Shown here piece by piece: positions 62,241-64,000 of a stretch of DNA of 64,000 nt. Numbering within the stretch: the first letter of the stretch is position 1; each line of letters starts with the position of its first letter. The translations under genes and the position numbers were made by a program. Source of the DNA: Sclerurus mexicanus (taxonomy: Eukaryota; Chordata; Aves; Passeriformes; Furnariidae); NCBI GenBank assembly GCA_013396755.1, contig VWZF01003897.1, forward strand, positions 789,343 through 853,342, given 5' to 3'. The notes beneath the pieces were generated by a model that was not told the DNA's origin, ran no database searches, and saw only the letters and a program-made list of their open reading frames with translations.

Positions 62241-64000
62241 TCACAGTCTCTAATTATTTCTTGTTTCCTGTGGGTTGAAACACTAATGAAAAAGTGAAAA
62301 CACGGGACTTCTATCACAGCACTAACCCAGATCTTGACAGCAACACAAATTTACTGTACACTGAAGGGCAAGCCACCGTCTTGAAGGATGTATATTCTGA
62401 AGGCTCACAGAGTAGAGTGATGTGAAGGTGCTGTAGAGAGAAGAGGTTTATTTTGAAATTTTTGGTGCATATGCTGATGTTTTTCTCTCTGTTCTTACTA
62501 CTTAGTAAAATACAGTATTACAGCCCCCAGGTCGGGGACCACAATACAAAAAAGTTCTTCTAATGAAATAGAGAGTAAAGAACTGGTTCCCACGCCAATT
62601 CAATCCATACCAACACAAAGACACAGGGCATCCCCAAAACATACAGGCATATCTGACCTTTATTTTGTGTTCCTTTGAGAAAAGAACAATATATATGACT
62701 GAACAAAGCACAGCCTCAGTATCTGCCTACTGCAGTCCGGGAGGAACTCCAGAAGAAACTCAAAGAAATTTATTTGCATGCTGAAATGTTTATGTGTGAA
62801 TGCCTCTCCCCTCTGTGAGGCCAGCTAGTATGAAAAGGCTGTGTGACAGAAAAAACCGGCTCAAGATGCTAAAATTTTAGGCCAAGTTGTGCTTCAGTGG
62901 AAAGATTCTTCTTCTAAGGTTTCCCTTCCAGTTCTCCAGAGGTGAGAAATGACTTTCCTGACCCTATTTGACTGTACAACCCAACACTGGCTGAGCTGGT
63001 TCCCAGCCTTCAGGACTTTCTGAGGCCTGTCCAAAGAGGAGCCATCTGAAGGTCAGAGCTAGAAGCCTGCTGACAACAGCTGAGATGATTTTATTGATCA
63101 TTGCCAAGTGCAAGCTGCAATGGATCACCTTTCTCACATGTGTATATTCTCTCACACACATTCCTGCACAGCATTTGTATTAACTCCTGCCTCGAGATGG
63201 TATCTGTCTTGACTGAGATTTCCTATTTCAAGGTCTTCTATTTTTGAATATACATTGACTTCTTACTTTATTTTCGAACTTGACATCAGACGTTTGAATC
63301 ATGTGCCATTATACAGCAGGTTAATCCATCTCTTTGACTGGGTGCATGGACATTTAATAGATAAAAAGGTGAAGAATAAACTAATAGACAAAAAAGGAGA
63401 AAGAATTTTGGAAGATATTTTTACCTCAGGCAAGACAAAGATGTAAAAGGTATACCAATAATGCAGAACCTTTTTTTTCTTTTTAAAGAAAGGCTGATGA
63501 ATAAAATAAATCCTATAAGAACAGTGAAGAAGCAAGCATTCAGAACAAGAGTAGCTGAGATAATTTCTAAAGTCACACTATGACAGAGTAAAGCTAAAGT
63601 TAATAGTTAGTAAGCTATTAATTCTTGTAGCTCCCTCTCCTCAAAAAGAATAAATTTTTTTTACAGTACTGATCAAAAATAAATAATACACCATTTTGCA
63701 GGATTGGGCAACTGATCTTCCACCTCTGATTGTCCTGGTTGTTGTCACAAAGAGCTGTAGTCATCAGTGAGAAGTCACAAAGAAAAAGGAAAAGGCTTTC
63801 CTATGAAGCTCCTTAACAATCCAAGACAGCTCTCAGTGATAAAGAGACAGAGAATCTGTTAAACGAGAACAGACTTTGTGTTCTGTTACTAGCTGAATCT
63901 TTGCCTTTGCATTTCCCATATCCATTCATGGAGCTAAGAGTGCAATAAACGCATTAAATCCATCAGGGTTAAAGAAAGAGGGAGAGTAGAAGAAGAAAAA
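62241..64000. other. Unique non-coding sequence to the window end
   Basis: Frames up to 78 codons are unassigned. Small T and A runs occur around 63471-63483 and 63655. No RNA gene, exon or recognised transposon. Confidence 0.55.

Noticed and set aside
1..64000. Bacterial or phage-type operons, CRISPR arrays, toxin or viral genes
   Set aside because: No dense gene packing, ribosome-binding sites, spaced direct repeats or viral coding frames; only old non-coding LTR relics are present.

Overview
The window looks like vertebrate nuclear DNA, most likely from a bird and possibly a songbird. CR1 LINE fragments are the dominant recognisable repeat, in both orientations, and most keep the 3' end typical of avian CR1. 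Two short pieces resemble LTRs of endogenous retroviruses that I associate with songbird genomes. Repeat density is low, the sequence is AT-rich and CpG-poor, and no open frame has prokaryotic gene organisation. The species call rests on memory of repeat families, not on a search. I see no confident protein-coding gene, rRNA, tRNA or CRISPR array. The longest open frames (about 110-155 codons) match no family I recognise, several lack an early ATG, and their lengths are what chance gives in 128 kb of six-frame sequence. The window is best read as intergenic sequence or the inside of a large intron. Layout: 1-5044 is unique sequence with an A/C-only tract at 1823-1870 and a local CpG cluster at 4054-4146. 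A CR1 copy with an internal deletion lies at 5045-5680. From 5.7 to 20.5 kb the sequence is mostly unique, with two faint ancient LINE tails (7.4 and 16.6 kb), a possible exon at 13.3 kb and several homeobox/POU-site-rich stretches that may be regulatory. A probable solo LTR ends at 20843. A decayed LINE reverse-transcriptase piece with a continuous open frame lies at 23907-24311. A 48-bp tandem duplication is at 27171-27266, and a minus-strand CR1 at 34118-34690. A candidate enhancer-like segment at 36030-36310 holds abutting palindromes and AP-1-type sites. Three further CR1 fragments lie between 47.4 and 51.2 kb. An ATGAG microsatellite is at 53007-53058 and an LTR end fragment at about 62176. 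Candidate regulatory elements are flagged from motif density, CpG retention and palindromes only; conservation cannot be judged from one sequence. The most interesting items are the undamaged frame through the LINE RT remnant, the recurrent A/C-only tracts, the 36.1 kb palindrome cluster, and a possible 56-residue membrane micropeptide at 51521. I found no new multi-gene system.
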